The notes under the pieces were generated by a model. It did no database searches and was not told where the DNA came from. It saw nothing but the letters and a program-made list of their open reading frames with translations. This document shows positions 46,764 to 56,355 of a DNA stretch of 64,000 nucleotides, piece after piece (position 1 is the first letter of the stretch; every line of letters starts with the position of its first letter). The translations under genes and the position numbers were made by a program. The stretch comes from CBDFLD01 sp965249005 (lineage in GTDB: Bacteria > Acidobacteriota > UBA6911). The stretch lies in the NCBI GenBank assembly GCA_965249005.1, contig CBDFLD010000021.1:558001-622000 (forward strand). The letters are read 5' to 3'.

Positions 46764-49661
46764 CTATTCCTCGTGGATCCAGAATGGGGATCCCCAGGCT
46801 AGCTGTCCGTCCTCCTGCTCGACACGGACATAGTAGAAGCTCATTTGCCCGGGCCCGGCGTTGTCGCGGTAGGTAAAAGAAACCTCCTGCGTGGAAGGCT
46901 CGATCGAATAGATAATCTTGTTATTCTTGATTACTACCACCCTTGCAACTGGACCTGTGCCCTGAATCTCTACCGAAATCGGGGGGGCGCCCGGCCAATT
47001 GAACTCGTCCCCCATCATGTGCTCGCCCACGCGACAGTCGAGGATGATATTGTCGGTGGCGCCATAGGTGTGACGTTGACGGATCGCGTCGACAACACCT
47101 TCCCGAGTGGTCGACTCGGTGTAGACCATGGCATAAGAAATATGGTTCGAGCTGTGATCAGAACTTGCGATGACGCCCAACCGGTACCCTTTGCGCCATG
47201 CGTTCGAGACGAAGCCCTTCGGCCTGTATTGAACATGTCCGTTTGCCAAGTACTCCTTGTGGGCTTCCTGGTCAGGGGCACGAGGCGCCCCTTCATACTC
47301 GTAGGAGGTCCGACACCCCTGATACAGTTCCACCACGGGCTCGAGCACAGGATCATTGTCGGACCAGTCGGTGCCCATCTCGGTCCCGGAGGTATGAGAG
47401 ATCGCGATACCGGAAGTCTTACGAAGCTCATCGTAGAGTAGCTTGACGTCGTTTTCGACCAGCTGTTGTTTTCGCGCTCCCACCGTAGGCCTAAGTCCCT
47501 GCGTCTCGGGTCGGGTAAAGAAACCGACCACGGGAATGCCGCGCCGGGCGTGCACGATGTTGCGGTGTCCGTATGGATAGCGCTCGCTACGCTCATAGCT
47601 GAAGAGCGCTCTGAAGGCGGGCCAGTTGAAGAGATCCGCGGCTTTTTGATTGTACCAGTACCAGTACTCTTCGCCGCCGCCCTCCTGGTGCTCTGTGAGC
47701 CCACCAAAATCCATCGCGCCCGCGTCGATCATGTACCGGTAAAAATCAAAGACCGAGCCGTCTCGTCCGCCCCCGAGATCCCATGACAGCTCGGCGTGGC
47801 GGTGCAGGTCGCCGCGGACGATCTGGTAGGTTTTTCCGGTAACTTTGGCGCGGTAGGAGCGTATCCGGGCAACGTCTACTTTCTCGTTGGCATGGACAAC
47901 GGGGGCGGAGATCGAATCATCGCGGGGCTCCGCTAGCGTTACGGTGTCCGCGGCCGGAGCGTCAACGATCCCCGCGAAGATATGATTGTCATGCGGCTCT
48001 ACCGATCGGGCGTACGTCCGGGTGTCGGTGTGCCAGACTGCCATGGCTCCACCATCGGGAAGACTGGCAATCTGAGCCAGGGAACTGATGCGCCCGGTGC
48101 TGGAGGGAAGCGCCACGGGTCGGGTCCAGCCGTCGCTCGTCAGAGAAGTCACATGCCCGGTCCAGAAGTGACGGCTTTGGCTGATCGAATGACGGAACAG
48201 GAGCCACAGGCGGTTGTGCCCGTCGATGGCAAGCTCCGGATAGCGGGAGCGATCTCTATCGTTTGGAGGGAAAGCTAGCTGGGGGTCGGCTGCTGGCATG
48301 CGTCTCCGGCCGTCCTCAAAGACCGCGATCCGTATTTCCATGGGGTCTCCGAGTGCCGCTCCCGGTCCCGAATCCGGCAGCAGGAAGCCCAGATCCTTTC
48401 CCCAGAGTACCGGACCGCTCTCCCATGCCGCCCACACGCGACCCTGCCGATCGCACGCGACAGAGGGATAGGCTTCGTAGCGAGCGGATCGGGCCACTTC
48501 CACTTCCGGGCCCAAGCCGGAGCTCGGATCGAAGGAGCGCAAGTAGACATCGTAGTTTCCGTTTCGGTATGTGTCCCAGGCAATGTGAACCCTTCCTCCG
48601 GAACCTGCGGCAATGACGGGATTCCACGCGTTTCCCGTCGGATGGGCTGGACTGACCAGGAGCGCGTCCGACCATTGGCCATCAAAGAAATGCATCAAGT
48701 AGATCTGAGAGTAGGCTCCGTGAACACCTTGCCACACGACGTAGATTCGCCCGTCGTCATCGCATACCGCCCGGGCGTTGATGTCCGGACCGGGACGATG
48801 AGTCAGCTTGACTGGCGAGTCGATCCAGTTGGTATGGTAGCCTAGCCCATAGAGGTCCCAGTCCCCTTCGACCTGTTGCGACCAGATCACCCAGGGATCA
48901 TTTTGCTTGTCCACGACCACCTGAGGCCGCCAGACATCGCCGGAGCTTCCCGGGAGCGTCGTGTGTGTGTACCACTCACCCTCCTTGTAGCCGGCCAGCT
49001 GAACCTCGTCGCGCCCGCCGGCGTACGATTGCCACACCGCCCAGGCTTTCCCGCCGGAACCAACCGCGATGGAGGGAAAATCATTGGCCTGCTTGGCTTG
49101 CGAAACTCGATCAGCGCCGGGGACTCGTTCAATCTCGATGGCGCCGGAGAGCTTCCGGAGTGTCTTTCCCCAACCGGCTTCCGCCAGCCGGAACGATACC
49201 TTACCCTGTTTCGTATCCAGCTGGATCGATGTGGATTCGGTTCCCTGTCCCACGATGAAAATGCCACTTGGCGGCGGAGGACCAGGCAGCTGTTGCATGT
49301 TGTGTATCCTCTCCCCGATGGCACGATCCCTGCGCCGGTCGCGCTTGCTGCGCAAACGCCAGGTATTGGAAGAGAGAAGAGCATCCTCTTCGAGGAACTT
49401 CCATTCCTGGAGCTCCGTCAAGGATCCGGCCTCGATTTCCACGCTGCCGTCCCAGTCGAGGGCTTCGGAATCGGTATGACCAAACGTCACGTGCAGCGCA
49501 AAGGGAACTCGGTCGTCAGCTTCGGTATCGTCTTGGACCGCTGATCGGGTCGAAGAGTGCAGTTCCGGCATTCCTTGCGGGGCCAGCTCGAAGAGGACGA
49601 GAGACAGCACCACGGTGGCACCGAAGACAACGAAGGCACTCTTGAAGCGAGAAATATTCAT
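46764..49661 (-). CDS. DUF3604-family protein with N-terminal propeller-like region
   Basis: About 965 residues. ATG 49661 opens a leader (FKSAFVVFGATVVLSLVLFELA). Residues ~60-560 are beta-rich with repeated blades (PSIAVGSGGKAWAVWQSYAGG, AVCDDDGRIYVVWQGVHG, PVIAAGSGGRVHIAWDTYRNG, PSVACDRQGRVWAAWESGP), a multi-blade propeller. The C-terminal part is the DUF3604/PHP-like metal-dependent fold: IVRGDLHRHAELSWD, FGGLTEHQEGGG, GIAISHTSGTEMGTDWS and LGVIASSDHSSNH, all with conserved His/Asp. Phosphodiesterase-like chemistry is possible but not shown. It leads the operon with the Tat sulfatase. Confidence 0.85.
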   Translation of the reverse strand: MNISRFKSAFVVFGATVVLSLVLFELAPQGMPELHSSTRSAVQDDTEADDRVPFALHVTFGHTDSEALDWDGSVEIEAGSLTELQEWKFLEEDALLSSNTWRLRSKRDRRRDRAIGERIHNMQQLPGPPPPSGIFIVGQGTESTSIQLDTKQGKVSFRLAEAGWGKTLRKLSGAIEIERVPGADRVSQAKQANDFPSIAVGSGGKAWAVWQSYAGGRDEVQLAGYKEGEWYTHTTLPGSSGDVWRPQVVVDKQNDPWVIWSQQVEGDWDLYGLGYHTNWIDSPVKLTHRPGPDINARAVCDDDGRIYVVWQGVHGAYSQIYLMHFFDGQWSDALLVSPAHPTGNAWNPVIAAGSGGRVHIAWDTYRNGNYDVYLRSFDPSSGLGPEVEVARSARYEAYPSVACDRQGRVWAAWESGPVLWGKDLGFLLPDSGPGAALGDPMEIRIAVFEDGRRRMPAADPQLAFPPNDRDRSRYPELAIDGHNRLWLLFRHSISQSRHFWTGHVTSLTSDGWTRPVALPSSTGRISSLAQIASLPDGGAMAVWHTDTRTYARSVEPHDNHIFAGIVDAPAADTVTLAEPRDDSISAPVVHANEKVDVARIRSYRAKVTGKTYQIVRGDLHRHAELSWDLGGGRDGSVFDFYRYMIDAGAMDFGGLTEHQEGGGEEYWYWYNQKAADLFNWPAFRALFSYERSERYPYGHRNIVHARRGIPVVGFFTRPETQGLRPTVGARKQQLVENDVKLLYDELRKTSGIAISHTSGTEMGTDWSDNDPVLEPVVELYQGCRTSYEYEGAPRAPDQEAHKEYLANGHVQYRPKGFVSNAWRKGYRLGVIASSDHSSNHISYAMVYTESTTREGVVDAIRQRHTYGATDNIILDCRVGEHMMGDEFNWPGAPPISVEIQGTGPVARVVVIKNNKIIYSIEPSTQEVSFTYRDNAGPGQMSFYYVRVEQEDGQLAWGSPFWIHEE

Positions 49662-49784
49662 GGCTCTATCCCCGTGGGTATCCAATAAAGTCTGAGTGTG
49701 TCCAAGCCTACTGTTTCCGGGTCGAGGAAATCACGGCCAGCCTGCTGGCAGTTCGAGTGCATCATAGAGAAGTGGAGGTTGAAG

Positions 49785-51653
49785 TCAAGCTTCTGGCCCG
49801 CTCGTAAGCATTGATTCGGCTATCAGTTCGGCCACGTCCTGGGTATTCTCGACGGCTCCCCTCAGCATCATCTTGCACTCCGGGCAGGACGTGATCAGCG
49901 TCTCGGCTCCGGAGGCGGCGATTTCGGACTTTCGTTCCTGATCAACGCGTTTGTCTGTTTTCTGCTCTCTTACGAATCCCGCTCCGCCGCCGCCGCAGCA
50001 AAAGGACTGTTGCTTGTTGCGTTTCAGTTCCTTCAGTTCGAAGCCCGACTGCATGATTGCCGAACGCGGCGCGTCGAAGACGTTTTCGTACCTTCCCAGA
50101 TAACAAGGATCGTGATAGGTGACCGCTTTGTTTTTTCCATTCCCGGACTTCATCTGAATGACCCCACGCTGAATCAGATCCGCCAAGAACTCGGAATGGT
50201 GAGTGACGTTGACGGAGAATCCATCCTCCAATCCGGGGTACTCTCCGCGTATGGTATGGAGGCAATGGGGACACGGCGTGATGATGTTTTGTACTTCGTG
50301 CTCCCCAAAACGCGAAATATTCTCGCCCGCCAGGGTCTGAAACTGCAGTTCTTCTCCCTGTCGACGAGAGTGGTGACCGGAACAGCTCTCGTTTTCCAGC
50401 ACGCCGAAGCCCACGCCCGCTTGTTTCAACACCTTCACCAGCGCTTCGACACCGCTGCGGGAGTCCGGGTTGTAACTCCAAACGCACCCGAGCCAGAGGA
50501 GGTAATCGGTCTTTCCCTTTTCATAGAGAGGTATCTCCAGATCCTGGATCAGCTCCTTCCGCACGTCCTTCGCGGCGGCAAAGGGGTTTCCATGGGCTTC
50601 CATGGTTTGCAGGAAATCAGTGGCCACCATTCCGGTTCCAATGGCCAAGGTCTGGGCTCGTTTGGCGCCAAGGAGAAGCTGCAAATGCTCGATGCCGACC
50701 GGGCAGGCGTCCTCACAGGCACCACAGGTTGTGCACTGCCCGAGTGCCGTTTCCGAGATGACGCTGCCAATCACGGTGCTTTCCGGCTCTTCGCCCAGCA
50801 TGTGCCGGCCGGCCAGAATGAATCCGCGTGGATCGAGCTCCTGCCCGCAGCTGTTTGCGGGACAGGCGTCGGTACACCGTTTGCACTCGACGCAGGTCAG
50901 AAAATCCATGCTCATCTTCCAAGGCACCTCGGACATCTTCTCGAGCCCGAGCGTCATCTCCTCGTCATCGGTCATCTGTTCCACGTCCAGATTGAGCGGG
51001 AGATAGTCTCCCAGCCTGTGGGTGCGGAAAAAGATGTTTATCGGCGACAGGATGATGTGGAAGTGCTTGGAACGAATAATGAGGAGGGGGAATGCCAGTA
51101 TGATCAGGCTATGCACCCACCAGTTGGCCTTGCCGGCGATCGGCGCCTCGCTGATACCATTGAGATACGTAACCATCAGCAAGACGATGAACAGAGCCAC
51201 AAGGCCGGAGCTGAGCGATTTGGGATCCGGTGAGATCTTGGGCATGAGGAAGCGCCGAATACTCAGCCCTACCATTCCGATGATGACCAACAACGCCATG
51301 AAGGAAACGAGGTTCACGAAGGTAGCAACTCCAGCGCCCAACAGCGGGTGAAGAAAGCGAAGGCCGAACCCCTCGAGGAAATGATCTATGGTCTCGAGTC
51401 CGAAGGCGAGAAAACCGAAAAACACCGCCGCGTGCATCAAGCCCGCTATCGGTCTGCCCCCGACAACCTTCGACTGGAATACGACTTCTTTGATGACACG
51501 TACGATGCGCCGACCCAGCTGATCTGTGCGATTTCGCTCTGGCCGTCCCGCCAGGATTTGGCGGATGCTCACCAAGAGGTCTCGGGCGAAAATGGCCACG
51601 GTGGCGAGTATCAGAACCAGGAATATCATCCGTTCCCAGCTGGAGAATGTCAT
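49785..51653 (-). CDS. EtfD-like membrane iron-sulfur reductase (electron-transfer-flavoprotein:quinone route)
   Basis: About 622 residues from ATG 51653 (AGGGGG upstream; longer in-frame starts exist). About five transmembrane helices of the NarI-like type come first (MIFLVLILATVAIFARDLLV onward, with His residues for haem b). Two [4Fe-4S] sites follow: CVECKRCTDACPANSCG and CTTCGACEDACPVGIEH. Then two CCG domains: ESCSGHHSRRQG with TPCPHC and HDPCYLGRYENVF with SFCCGGGGAGF and SCPEC. This architecture matches the EtfD-type reductases that pass electrons from ETF to menaquinone in acyl-CoA or amine oxidation. No etfAB is in this window. Confidence 0.85.
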   Translation of the reverse strand: MTFSSWERMIFLVLILATVAIFARDLLVSIRQILAGRPERNRTDQLGRRIVRVIKEVVFQSKVVGGRPIAGLMHAAVFFGFLAFGLETIDHFLEGFGLRFLHPLLGAGVATFVNLVSFMALLVIIGMVGLSIRRFLMPKISPDPKSLSSGLVALFIVLLMVTYLNGISEAPIAGKANWWVHSLIILAFPLLIIRSKHFHIILSPINIFFRTHRLGDYLPLNLDVEQMTDDEEMTLGLEKMSEVPWKMSMDFLTCVECKRCTDACPANSCGQELDPRGFILAGRHMLGEEPESTVIGSVISETALGQCTTCGACEDACPVGIEHLQLLLGAKRAQTLAIGTGMVATDFLQTMEAHGNPFAAAKDVRKELIQDLEIPLYEKGKTDYLLWLGCVWSYNPDSRSGVEALVKVLKQAGVGFGVLENESCSGHHSRRQGEELQFQTLAGENISRFGEHEVQNIITPCPHCLHTIRGEYPGLEDGFSVNVTHHSEFLADLIQRGVIQMKSGNGKNKAVTYHDPCYLGRYENVFDAPRSAIMQSGFELKELKRNKQQSFCCGGGGAGFVREQKTDKRVDQERKSEIAASGAETLITSCPECKMMLRGAVENTQDVAELIAESMLTSGPEA

Positions 51654-51886
51654 GCGATGCCCCCTATCGAAAAACCGTTGCACCATTGGTTCCGGCTCGA
51701 TCCGGCCCCGGCACGAGCGGTCCGATTGTACCCATTCTTGACGACGAACCAAACCAGGAAACCGGGCGGACCGGCGAATGCCCTAGATTTCGGAGAGACG
51801 ATTTCGGAAGGAATCCGGTTATACTGAGGCCTACAATTTGTGAAGCCGGTTTTTTGGTCAACGCTGCATTTCGATTATGAGGATCT

Positions 51887-52870
51887 ATGTCAGAACGATT
51901 CATCGTTACCGGAGCGATGGGATGCATCGGCGCTTGGGTGGTTTGCAACCTTGTGCGAGAGGGTGTTGCAGTCTCGGTGTTCGATTTGGACTCGGAGCCA
52001 CGCCGTCTTCGCCTCTTGCTCACCCAGGAGGAACTCGACCAGGTGAAGTTCATCCCAGGCGATATCACCGATCTCGCGGCCTTCGAATCGGCACTCGACG
52101 AGCACGACATCAACCGTGTCATCCATCTGGCTGCTCTCCAGGTCCCTTTCTGCAAGGCGGACCCCCCGCTCGGAGCCCGGGTCAATGTCGTGGGGACGGT
52201 GAACGTGTTCGAGGCCATCCAGCAACGCCGCGACCGAATCCCGCACGTTGTTTACGCCAGTTCCATGGCAGTTTTCGGTGCTCCGGAGGACTATGAGCCC
52301 GACGCGGTGCTGGCAGATGAGACCGACCTGGTTCCGCATACCCATTACGGCGTGTACAAGCAGGCCAACGAAGGCACCGCGCGCATTTACTTCGAGGACG
52401 GAGCGCTCCCGTCCATTTCTCTGCGCCCGTACGTGATCTACGGCGTTGCGCGGGATCAGGGCGTCACCTCGATACCGACGAAGGCGATGCTGGCCGCAGC
52501 GGTGGACCGCCCCTACCACATTCCCTATGGGGGGCGAATGGTCTTCCAGCACGCGGACGATACTGCCAAGGCTTTCATCCAATGCGCGCGTGTGAAGTGT
52601 GAAGGGGCAAACGCTTTCAACCTCTCCGGACCGGCTCCGGACATGAGCGAAGTCGTGGCTGCCATCAACAATGCAGCTCCCGCATCCACGGGGAAGATAA
52701 CGTTTGATGACGTTCCGTTTCCCATTCCCGCAGACGTCGACAGCAGTGGCCTGGAGCGCGCACTCGGCAAGATTCCGCACCGCCCTCTGGAACAGGGCGT
52801 CGCGGAGACCGTAGCCAAGTTCCGGGAACTGGTCGAGAGAAAACAGATCGATCCCGACAACTCCCTTTAG
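51887..52870 (+). CDS. NAD-dependent epimerase/dehydratase (extended SDR)
   Basis: A 327-residue extended short-chain dehydrogenase. The nucleotide site is FIVTGAMGCIGAWVV (G-x-x-G-x-x-G), the acidic residue in VFDLDSEPRR indicates NAD preference, and the catalytic Y-x-x-x-K is in THYGVYKQANEGT after VVYASSMAVFG. A substrate-binding C-terminal part follows (MVFQHADDTAKAFIQCA). It lies divergent to the EtfD-like gene and 57 bp ahead of the SHMT-like gene, probably in one transcript. The substrate is unknown; joined with the SHMT-like enzyme it may act on an amino- or hydroxy-acid or sugar intermediate. Confidence 0.9.
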   Translation: MSERFIVTGAMGCIGAWVVCNLVREGVAVSVFDLDSEPRRLRLLLTQEELDQVKFIPGDITDLAAFESALDEHDINRVIHLAALQVPFCKADPPLGARVNVVGTVNVFEAIQQRRDRIPHVVYASSMAVFGAPEDYEPDAVLADETDLVPHTHYGVYKQANEGTARIYFEDGALPSISLRPYVIYGVARDQGVTSIPTKAMLAAAVDRPYHIPYGGRMVFQHADDTAKAFIQCARVKCEGANAFNLSGPAPDMSEVVAAINNAAPASTGKITFDDVPFPIPADVDSSGLERALGKIPHRPLEQGVAETVAKFRELVERKQIDPDNSL

Positions 52871-52927
52871 GTAGCAATCCCGGGGTGACGTTTCGCCTCT
52901 CAAATCAGCTTTGATCGAGGAATTATC

Positions 52928-54286
52928 GTGGTTCATCCCCATCCCGAGAGTAACCTGGCCCGCTTGATGAGCGTCGGGGTCGAGCGGCTTCAAACGGAAG
53001 ATCCGGAACTGTTCGAGATTTTGGAGAACGAGTATCGCCGGCAGGCCAACGTACTGACGATGGTGGCCTCGTCGAGCATTACCGATCCTGCCGCGCTGAT
53101 ATGCGGCGCATCGACAGCCATGAACGTCACCGCGGAAGGCTATCCGGGGGCACGCTTCCATGCGGGTTGCCGTCATATCGACGAAATCGAGCAGTTGACC
53201 ATCGAACGCGCGAAAGCCGTTTTCGGTGCCCGTTACGCCAACGTGCAGGTCATGTCTGCCACCTCGGCCAACGAGGTAGTGATGTTCAGCATATTGCGCC
53301 CCGGTGATTGCTTGCTCGGATTGGATCTGGACTCGGGTGGGCACTTGACGCATGGCTCGAAGGCCTCGATATCCGGTCAGGTTTTCGATGCAGTGGGATA
53401 TGGGCTGGATCAGAACGAACAGATCGATTACGAGCAGGCGGAGCGCCTGGCGCTGGAGCATAAACCCAAACTGATCATCTCCGGTACCACGGCATATTCG
53501 CGGGTACTCGACTGGGCCAGGTTTCGCGCCATCGCCGACAAGGTGAATGCCTACCTGCTTGCCGATATCACGCATATCGCCGGTCTCGTCGCCGCGGGCA
53601 TCCACCCCAATCCGATCGACCACGCCCACTTCACCACGACCTGCACGCACAAGCAGCTGTACGGAGGAAGAGGTGGACTGATCCTGATCGGCCAGGACTA
53701 TGATCGGTTGACGCCCGAGGGGAAGCTGACCTTGTCCCAGATGGTTCAGAAGAAGGTCTTTCCCTTTTTTCAGGGAGCGCCGAACCAGAGTGCGATTGCC
53801 TCGAAAGCGCGCGGGTTGGCCTATGTGGCGAGTCCCGAGTTCAAAGCGGTGGCTCATCGAGTCGTAGCGTTGGCCCGCGCTATCGCGGCTGCGTTCACAG
53901 ACTTGGGCTACCGCGTGATTACCGGTGGAACCGACAACCACATCGTTGTGGTCGATGTTTTGGCAAAGGGGATCACGGGAGTCAATGCGGAGAAGGCACT
54001 GGAAGACTGCGGCATCGTGGTCAACAAGAACCGGATTCCCGGGGATCAGAAACCTCCAAGCGTGACCAGCGGCATTCGGCTCGGCACCAACGGGTTGGCC
54101 ATCCGGAAGATGGAACCGGCCGACATGAAAAAATGTGCCGAGATCGCGCATCGGATCCTGGGGAATACGCGAAGCGTGAGCGACCGGGAGTACTCCATCG
54201 ATCCGGTTTCCAGAGATGCGGCCTCGGCAGCCGTCCTCGAGATTTGCCGGAGGAGACCGATCAGCACCTATCCGGCACCGATTTAG
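52928..54286 (+). CDS. Serine hydroxymethyltransferase-like PLP enzyme, atypical active site
   Basis: A 452-residue fold-type I PLP enzyme closely patterned on GlyA. The cofactor lysine is Lys242 in FTTTCTHKQLYGGRGGL, and NVTAEGYPGARFHAGCRHID, GGHLTHGSK, ADITHIAGLVAAG and GIRLGTNG are all recognisable. But the normally invariant IASEN segment is VASSS (Ser49-Ser50 in place of Glu-Asn) and the paired tyrosines of RYYGG are replaced by Phe-His. In E. coli GlyA the Glu acts in folate-dependent catalysis. This suggests a different donor or beta-hydroxy amino acid, or a non-folate reaction. It follows the epimerase. Start (ATT-GTG at 52928) is GTG with AGGAATT upstream. Confidence 0.85.
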   Translation: MVHPHPESNLARLMSVGVERLQTEDPELFEILENEYRRQANVLTMVASSSITDPAALICGASTAMNVTAEGYPGARFHAGCRHIDEIEQLTIERAKAVFGARYANVQVMSATSANEVVMFSILRPGDCLLGLDLDSGGHLTHGSKASISGQVFDAVGYGLDQNEQIDYEQAERLALEHKPKLIISGTTAYSRVLDWARFRAIADKVNAYLLADITHIAGLVAAGIHPNPIDHAHFTTTCTHKQLYGGRGGLILIGQDYDRLTPEGKLTLSQMVQKKVFPFFQGAPNQSAIASKARGLAYVASPEFKAVAHRVVALARAIAAAFTDLGYRVITGGTDNHIVVVDVLAKGITGVNAEKALEDCGIVVNKNRIPGDQKPPSVTSGIRLGTNGLAIRKMEPADMKKCAEIAHRILGNTRSVSDREYSIDPVSRDAASAAVLEICRRRPISTYPAPI

Positions 54287-54400
54287 TTTTCAACTCTCAG
54301 CTTAGTGGTGCCGCGGGCGGACCGCGGGTTGACCCGTGCAGAGAGCTGTTGGACTTCTCCTCTTCGTACATCACTACTTGCTCCAGACTCCACACTTGAG

Positions 54401-54445
54401 AGCTTTCTTGGCTGAAAGCTGATGGCTGATCGCTGAAAGCTATTG
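54401..54445. repeat. Heptamer repeat tract (GCTGAWN units) with a 7-bp stem
   Basis: AGCTTTC at 54401-54407 pairs with GAAAGCT at 54414-54420. From 54411 five 7-bp units follow: GCTGAAA, GCTGATG, GCTGATC, GCTGAAA, GCTATTG. It lies between the SHMT-like gene and a quinoprotein gene and belongs to the same family as the tracts at 58.4 and 59.8 kb. Confidence 0.75.
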
Positions 54446-54477
54446 GTGTTGACTTTGCTCTGGGGGCGCTGCTAAAG

Positions 54478-56355
54478 ATGTGCACCATGTCGATCTGGCT
54501 TTTTCGCGTCGCGCTCACCGGATTCCTGTGGGCTGCGCTGCCCGTCTTCGCTCAGCAGTGGCATCACGTGGGAGGCGATCCTGGGGGGTCGAAGTACTCT
54601 CCGCTGGATGAGATCAACAAGGAGAACGTGGCAGAGCTGAAGGTCGCCTGGACTTTCGATCACGGCGAGTACAGCGACGGGACCGAGTATCCGACTCGAT
54701 CGGCATTTGAAGCCACGCCGATCCTCGTGGATGGCATCCTGTACGTGACCTCTCCGTTCTGCCGTGTGTTCGCCCTGGACTCTGAAACCGGGAGCATTCT
54801 CTGGGATTTCGACCCGCAGCTCGACCGCGGCCTGCGGCTCAACCTCTTCATCAATCGGGGGGTGGCCTACTGGAGTGATGGGTATCGCAAGCGGATCTTC
54901 CTCGGCGATCTAGCAGGGCGGCTCTACTCGATGGATGCGGTCACGGGCAGGCTGGATCCCGACTTCGGCCAAGACGGAATGGTCGATCTGAAACAAGGGA
55001 TTCTGGACGGTTTCGAAGATAGATACTTTCGGCTGACCTCGCCGGTCGCCGTTTGCGGCAACGTGCTTGTAGTCGGGGGAATGGCGGGCGATGGCACGCC
55101 TCAAGGTCCACCGGGCGACATTCGGGGGTTTGACGCGGCGAGCGGGAAGCAGCTGTGGCGTTTTCATACAGTGCCGCACCCGGGAGAGTTTGGCAACCAT
55201 ACCTGGGCCGGGGACTCCTGGAGGAATCGCGCTGGAGCCAACGCCTGGTCCATTCTGAGTGTGGATCCTGAGCGCCATATGGTTTTCGTCCCACTTACAT
55301 CTCCCGCCCAGGACTATTACGGCGGAGACCGCGAGGGGGCCAATTTATTCGGCGACAGTGTCGTGGCGCTCGACTGCAGCACCGGGGAACGGATCTGGCA
55401 CTTCCAGGTGATCCATCATGATCTCTGGGACTGGGATCTTCCCGCTCAGCCGGCCCTCGTGACCGTCCAGCGCCGGGGACGTGAGGTTCCGGCGGTTGCA
55501 CAGGTGACCAAGCACGGTTTTCTGTTTCTCCTGGACCGTATCGATGGAACTCCGCTGTTTGAAGTGCAAGAGCGGCCAGTGAAGAGAAGCAAAACCCCAG
55601 GGGAACATTCCTCTCCCACGCAACCATTTCCGGTCCGCCCGCCGCCCTTTTCAAGACAATCCATGAGCCGAGACGAGATTACCCGAGTGACTGCAGAGTC
55701 CCGGCGGGAATGTCTCGAACAGACCCGCGACACGCTGTTTGATGAACCTCTATTTCACCCTTTCCAGGAGAAGCCCACCGTGCTTTTTCCCGGGCTGAAT
55801 GGGGGTGCCAACTGGGGCGGGGTTGCCTTTGACCCTGCCCGCACGATCCTTTACGTCAATTCCTCGGACCTGGGGGGTCACTTTCGAATCGTCGAGCGTC
55901 CGGAAGGATCCGTTGTTCCCTATCGTTTGCGCAGGATGGGGGAGGCGTTCTTCCGGGATTCCAACTGGTACCCGTGTCAGGAGCCGCCGTGGGGGTCGCT
56001 GACGGCTATCGATCTCAACTCCGGGGAGTTTCAGTGGCGCGTCACCCTGGGCGAGCATGATGAGCTCACCCAACGGGGTATTCCCAAGACAGGAGCCTCC
56101 AATATCGGAGGACCAATTGTTACGGCCGGTGGCCTTGTCTTCATCGGGGCAACCAACGATCGGAAGTTCCGTGCCTTCGATAAGGATACCGGGAAGGAGC
56201 TTTGGATGGCACGGCTGCCAGCCAGCGGTCTGGCCACCCCGATGACGTACCAGGGAAAGAGAACCCGGAAACAGTTCGTCGCCATCGCGGCGGGAGGCGG
56301 CAACAAGTACGACAAGAAATTCAGCACCAAGCTCGTGGTATTCGCGCTCCCATGA
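54478..56355 (+). CDS. Quinoprotein (PQQ) dehydrogenase without its own haem
   Basis: A 625-residue quinoprotein with a signal peptide (FRVALTGFLWAALPVFAQ). The propeller runs from QQWHHVGGDPGGSKYSPLDE with repeats such as FALDSETGSILWDFDP, VVALDCSTGERIWHFQ and LTAIDLNSGEFQWRV. No CxxCH motif is present, unlike the two haem-fused quinoproteins elsewhere here. Its TGA overlaps the ATG of the pentahaem cytochrome gene (56352), so that cytochrome is the probable electron acceptor. It starts at 54478 or the in-frame ATG 54487. Substrate is likely a sugar or alcohol. Confidence 0.9.
   Translation: MCTMSIWLFRVALTGFLWAALPVFAQQWHHVGGDPGGSKYSPLDEINKENVAELKVAWTFDHGEYSDGTEYPTRSAFEATPILVDGILYVTSPFCRVFALDSETGSILWDFDPQLDRGLRLNLFINRGVAYWSDGYRKRIFLGDLAGRLYSMDAVTGRLDPDFGQDGMVDLKQGILDGFEDRYFRLTSPVAVCGNVLVVGGMAGDGTPQGPPGDIRGFDAASGKQLWRFHTVPHPGEFGNHTWAGDSWRNRAGANAWSILSVDPERHMVFVPLTSPAQDYYGGDREGANLFGDSVVALDCSTGERIWHFQVIHHDLWDWDLPAQPALVTVQRRGREVPAVAQVTKHGFLFLLDRIDGTPLFEVQERPVKRSKTPGEHSSPTQPFPVRPPPFSRQSMSRDEITRVTAESRRECLEQTRDTLFDEPLFHPFQEKPTVLFPGLNGGANWGGVAFDPARTILYVNSSDLGGHFRIVERPEGSVVPYRLRRMGEAFFRDSNWYPCQEPPWGSLTAIDLNSGEFQWRVTLGEHDELTQRGIPKTGASNIGGPIVTAGGLVFIGATNDRKFRAFDKDTGKELWMARLPASGLATPMTYQGKRTRKQFVAIAAGGGNKYDKKFSTKLVVFALP

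Noticed and set aside
51890..54151. 753-codon minus-strand frame across the epimerase and SHMT-like genes
   Set aside because: Spans two genes with intact catalytic motifs on the other strand; composition-driven shadow.
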